Assembly: GCF_021654775.1 (NCBI RefSeq)
Contig: NZ_AP025343.1
Span: 5,547,501-5,611,500, forward strand
Source: Paenibacillus azoreducens
GTDB lineage: Bacteria > Bacillota > Bacilli > Paenibacillales > Paenibacillaceae
Length of the DNA stretch: 64,000 nucleotides
Direction: 5' to 3'
In this document: positions 61,082-64,000 of the stretch, piece after piece
How the letters are laid out: each line of letters starts with the position of its first letter
How positions within the stretch are numbered: position 1 is the first letter of the stretch
Notes under the pieces: model-generated
Databases searched by the model: none
What the model was told of the DNA's origin: nothing
The model's input: only the letters and a program-made list of their open reading frames with translations
Program-made: the position numbers and the translations under genes

Positions 61082-63748
61082 TTATTTGGCCTCATACCAG
61101 TTCTTGCCATAGCTGACTTCCGCCTTCAGCGGCACGGATAATGCCAGCGCTTTTTCCATCGTTTCCGGTACCAGCTTTTTCATAAGTTCCAGCTCGTCTT
61201 CCGGCACTTCGAATACAAGTTCGTCATGTACTTGAAGCAGCATGCGGCTTTTTAATTGCTTCTCCGCCAGCGCGCGGTCCATGTGCACCATCGCCAGCTT
61301 GATAATATCCGCTGCGGTGCCTTGGATCGGCGTGTTCATCGCGGTGCGCTCGGCAAAGGAACGCAGATTGAAATTGCTGGCGTTAATTTCAGGCAAATAA
61401 CGTCTTCTTTCCAGCAGCGTCGTTACATAGCCGTCCCGCTTCGCGTCCTTCACGATGTCATCCATGTAACGGCGGACTCCGCTAAATGCATCGAAATATT
61501 GATCGATAAATCGCGCCGCTTCCTTCCGGGTAATGTTCAGGTTCTGGGACAAGCCGTAATCGCTGATGCCGTAAACGATCCCGAAATTGACAGCTTTCGC
61601 CGAACGGCGCATATTGGCATCCACTTCATCCGCCGTGACGCCAAATACATCCATCGCCGTTTTAGTATGAATGTCCATGTCGTGCAGGAACGCTTCCTTC
61701 AGCCCTTCATCGTCGGAAATATGCGCCAGCACGCGCAGCTCGATCTGCGAGTAGTCCGCCGCTAGAATATACCAGTCCGGTTCGGACGGAACAAACACCT
61801 TCCGGATCTTGCGGCCTTCCTCAAGGCGGATCGGGATATTCTGCAGGTTCGGATACTGACTGCTCAAACGTCCGGTTGCCGCAATGGTTTGCCGGTAATA
61901 GGTGTGGACTTTGCCCGTTTTCGGCGAAATTTCTTTCAAGAGACCTTCCACATAAGTGGATTGCAGCTTGGCAATGGTCCGGTATTGTAAAATCAGGCGG
62001 ACAATATCATGGTAAGGCGCCAGCTTCTCAAGCACTTCCGCATCCGTGGAATAACCCGTTTTCGTTTTCTTTATCACAGGCAGCCCCAGTTTAACGAACA
62101 AAATTTCGCCAAGCTGCTTCGGCGAATTGAGGTTAAATTCCGTGCCGGCGATCTCATAAATCTCCTGCACCAAACCGTTGATCTGGGCTTCGAATTCCTT
62201 GCCGAGCTCCATAAGATCGTCCTTATGAACCGCGATCCCCTGTTTTTCCATATCGGCCAAAATGCGCGACAAAGGCATTTCAAGATCATGGAATAACGGG
62301 GCCATTCCGCCCTCTTCCAGCTCTTGTTCCTGCAGCGGGATCAGATCGAGAACAGCCGCTCCTTTGGCCGCCAAATGCTTGCTGAGCACATCCGTTTCAG
62401 GCACCTTGTATTTCGCGCCCTTGCCGAATACATCCTCATCGGATGCAAGCGCCGGCAGCCCATATTTGGCGGCAAGCGCATGAAGATGCAGGTTGGATTC
62501 GGTCGGATCGAGAATGTACGCCGCCAATTGGACATCAAATGACGCGCCGGCAAACTCGATTCCCTTCCAATGCAGAGCCAAATCCGTACGGTGCAGATCA
62601 AATCCCTGCTTTGGAATCGCCGGATCCGCCAACCAAACCCGCAGCGGCTCGGCCGCTTCCGCCTTCAACAGCTCAAACGGCACAAAATAATGCTGTTCGT
62701 CCGAAGAAAATACGGATCCAATCACATCGGCATGATGAGGATTTTCGCCGCTCGTTTCCACATGCAGCGCTTTGACCTCTTTGAGGGCATCCGCCAGGAT
62801 GCCGATATTTTCTTCGCTAATCATTTCTACCTTGATTTCCTTGGCCGGAGCCTGCTCCTGTTCGGAATGATCCGAATGGCTGCCGTCAGCTTTAAAAGAC
62901 AAACGCTCCAGAAGCGATTTGAATTCCAGCTTGGCTAGCGCGGGACCCGCGGTATCTTCCTTCAAACCGTTAAAAACCATATCGTCAAAAGACTTGTCCA
63001 GCGGAACTTCGCGATAAATCGTCGCCAGCTTTTTGCTGAGAACGGCATCATCCGCATGGGTCTCGATTTTTTCTTTCATTTTGCCTTTCAGTTCGCCGGT
63101 ATTGGCCAGCACCTCTTCAACCGATCCGAATTGATGCAGGAGCTTAAGCGCCGTTTTCTCCCCTACGCCGGGAATTCCCGGAATGTTGTCGGAAGCGTCG
63201 CCCATTAGGCCTTTGAGATCGATGATTTGCAGCGGCGTCAGACCGTATCTTTCTTGAATCTGCTCTGGCGAATAGGTCTCGATTTCGGTAACTCCCTTGC
63301 GGGTTAACCCCACCTGCACATGATCCGAAGCCAGTTGAAGCATATCCTTGTCCCCGGTTACAACGAGTATTTCATGGTCCGCCTCTTCCGCTATGCGCGA
63401 CACGGTGCCGATAATATCATCCGCTTCATATCCGCCCAGTTCAAACTGCGAAATGCCAAAGCCCTGCAAAAGCTCCTTCAGCAGCGGAAACTGCTCGGAC
63501 AGCTCCGGAGGCGTCTTTTCGCGGCCGCCTTTATATTCCTGGTAACCCTCGTGGCGGAACGTAACCTTCCCGGCGTCAAAAGCAACCATCATATGTGTCG
63601 GTTTATGATCTTCAATCAGGCGCAAAAGCATATTCGTAAACCCGTATACGGCATTCGTATGCAGACCTTTGGTGTTCGTAAGCGGCGGCATCGCAAAAAA
63701 TGCCCGGTAAATGATACTGTTCCCATCAATAAGAATCAGTTTGCTCAT
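61082..63748 (-). CDS. polA: DNA polymerase I
   Basis: An 888-residue repair and replication polymerase. The 5'-3' exonuclease domain (1 to about 290) has 'LILIDGNSIIYRAFFAMPPL' and 'GLMGDASDNIPGIPGVGEKT'. The middle domain (about 310-480) keeps the fold of the 3'-5' exonuclease but lacks its DxE residues, as in Bacillus PolA. The polymerase domain has motif A 'DYSQIELRVLAHIS', motif B 'RRSAKAVNFGIVYGISDYGL' and motif C 'LLQVHDELVFE'. It leads the polA-mutM-coaE block. From 63749 to 64000 I see promoter-like AT-rich DNA and no clear gene end. Confidence 0.97.
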   Translation of the reverse strand: MSKLILIDGNSIIYRAFFAMPPLTNTKGLHTNAVYGFTNMLLRLIEDHKPTHMMVAFDAGKVTFRHEGYQEYKGGREKTPPELSEQFPLLKELLQGFGISQFELGGYEADDIIGTVSRIAEEADHEILVVTGDKDMLQLASDHVQVGLTRKGVTEIETYSPEQIQERYGLTPLQIIDLKGLMGDASDNIPGIPGVGEKTALKLLHQFGSVEEVLANTGELKGKMKEKIETHADDAVLSKKLATIYREVPLDKSFDDMVFNGLKEDTAGPALAKLEFKSLLERLSFKADGSHSDHSEQEQAPAKEIKVEMISEENIGILADALKEVKALHVETSGENPHHADVIGSVFSSDEQHYFVPFELLKAEAAEPLRVWLADPAIPKQGFDLHRTDLALHWKGIEFAGASFDVQLAAYILDPTESNLHLHALAAKYGLPALASDEDVFGKGAKYKVPETDVLSKHLAAKGAAVLDLIPLQEQELEEGGMAPLFHDLEMPLSRILADMEKQGIAVHKDDLMELGKEFEAQINGLVQEIYEIAGTEFNLNSPKQLGEILFVKLGLPVIKKTKTGYSTDAEVLEKLAPYHDIVRLILQYRTIAKLQSTYVEGLLKEISPKTGKVHTYYRQTIAATGRLSSQYPNLQNIPIRLEEGRKIRKVFVPSEPDWYILAADYSQIELRVLAHISDDEGLKEAFLHDMDIHTKTAMDVFGVTADEVDANMRRSAKAVNFGIVYGISDYGLSQNLNITRKEAARFIDQYFDAFSGVRRYMDDIVKDAKRDGYVTTLLERRRYLPEINASNFNLRSFAERTAMNTPIQGTAADIIKLAMVHMDRALAEKQLKSRMLLQVHDELVFEVPEDELELMKKLVPETMEKALALSVPLKAEVSYGKNWYEAK

Positions 63749-64000
63749 ACAGCACCTTCCCTTTTTTCACTTCTTTATTTATACAAAAACATCTATCGGC
63801 GGTTCCAAAATAAGATAAATCTTGGAGGTAGTCGCGAATATGGCTGCGATATTGATAAGTTGAATGTAAGAAAAACTAGGATGCGGTTTCCTTGATGTTT
63901 TGCTACTCTAATATCTTAACACATGACCCTGTATTCGAGAAAAAAATAAGCGAATCCGTCTCGATTTTTTACCGGGTCGGGTTGGAATCACCAACACCAC

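Noticed and set aside
63895..64000. Minus-strand gene end entering from the right edge
   Set aside because: Short frames such as one ending near 63908 show no family resemblance, and a hairpin with T runs at about 63933-63971 is too weak to decide.

Overview
The window looks like chromosomal DNA of a spore-forming Firmicute of the Paenibacillus type. The evidence is an alpha/beta-type small acid-soluble spore protein, a cyclodextrin glucanotransferase of the Paenibacillus/Bacillus kind, a secreted family-8 polysaccharide lyase, a squalene-hopene/sporulenol-type cyclase, a class I fructose-bisphosphate aldolase, a leucine T-box, strong AGGAGG-type ribosome binding sites, and a polA-mutM-(ytaF)-coaE housekeeping block. 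This is inferred from gene content; no species can be assigned from sequence alone.

Layout. 1-2.2 kb is a scar: a 5'-truncated solute-binding lipoprotein gene, an orphan gene with an ADP-ribosyltransferase-toxin-like motif, and the decayed C-terminus of a Tn3-family transposase. 2.7-8.65 kb holds an acyltransferase, an orphan leuA behind a leucine T-box, a nuclease-like/winged-helix gene and 1 kb of short tandem repeats. 8.9-22 kb holds the cyclase, CGTase with a perfect cre site, an MFS pump with a divergent TetR regulator and three operators, the polysaccharide lyase, a second acyltransferase, a GNAT enzyme and tRNA-Lys. 22-33 kb holds aldolase, an oxidoreductase with a MalT/LAL-type regulator, a serine hydrolase, an ArsR/AHSA1 pair, a catalase, a large composite repeat and an MBL hydrolase. 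33-48 kb is accessory and partly AT-rich: secreted unknowns, a second nuclease-like gene, a MacB-like ABC system, a YtrABC-like operon, an alpha/beta hydrolase and a TetR regulator whose operator also occurs between Asp23 and DegV, then an IS110 relic. 48-57 kb holds two carbohydrate-type ABC uptake operons (one with its own GntR/LacI-type repressor, one ugp-like) around tRNA-Ala. 57-64 kb is housekeeping: nrdR, ssp, lytic transglycosylase, coaE, a ytaF relic, mutM and polA.

How it works together. CGTase, the polysaccharide lyase and both sugar ABC operons make a polysaccharide/sugar scavenging theme, and cre-like sites (14/14 at CGTase, 13/14 at the lyase and in the ugpA leader) point to shared CcpA control. 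Several small regulator-target modules are readable from their operators.

The most unusual material is repetitive. Two paralogous genes (6892-7566 and 34656-35315) encode a PD-(D/E)XK-like domain plus a winged helix. Each is preceded by a terminator-like hairpin in its own leader and followed by degenerate short-unit tandem arrays. Separately, two intergenic arrays (2759-2943 and 35531-35715) have different box sequences but exactly the same four-box dyad geometry (50/85/50 bp). A composite palindromic element occurs once at 16325-16455 and again at 31297-31829, where each half is expanded four-fold (4 x 63 bp, then 4 x 67 bp).
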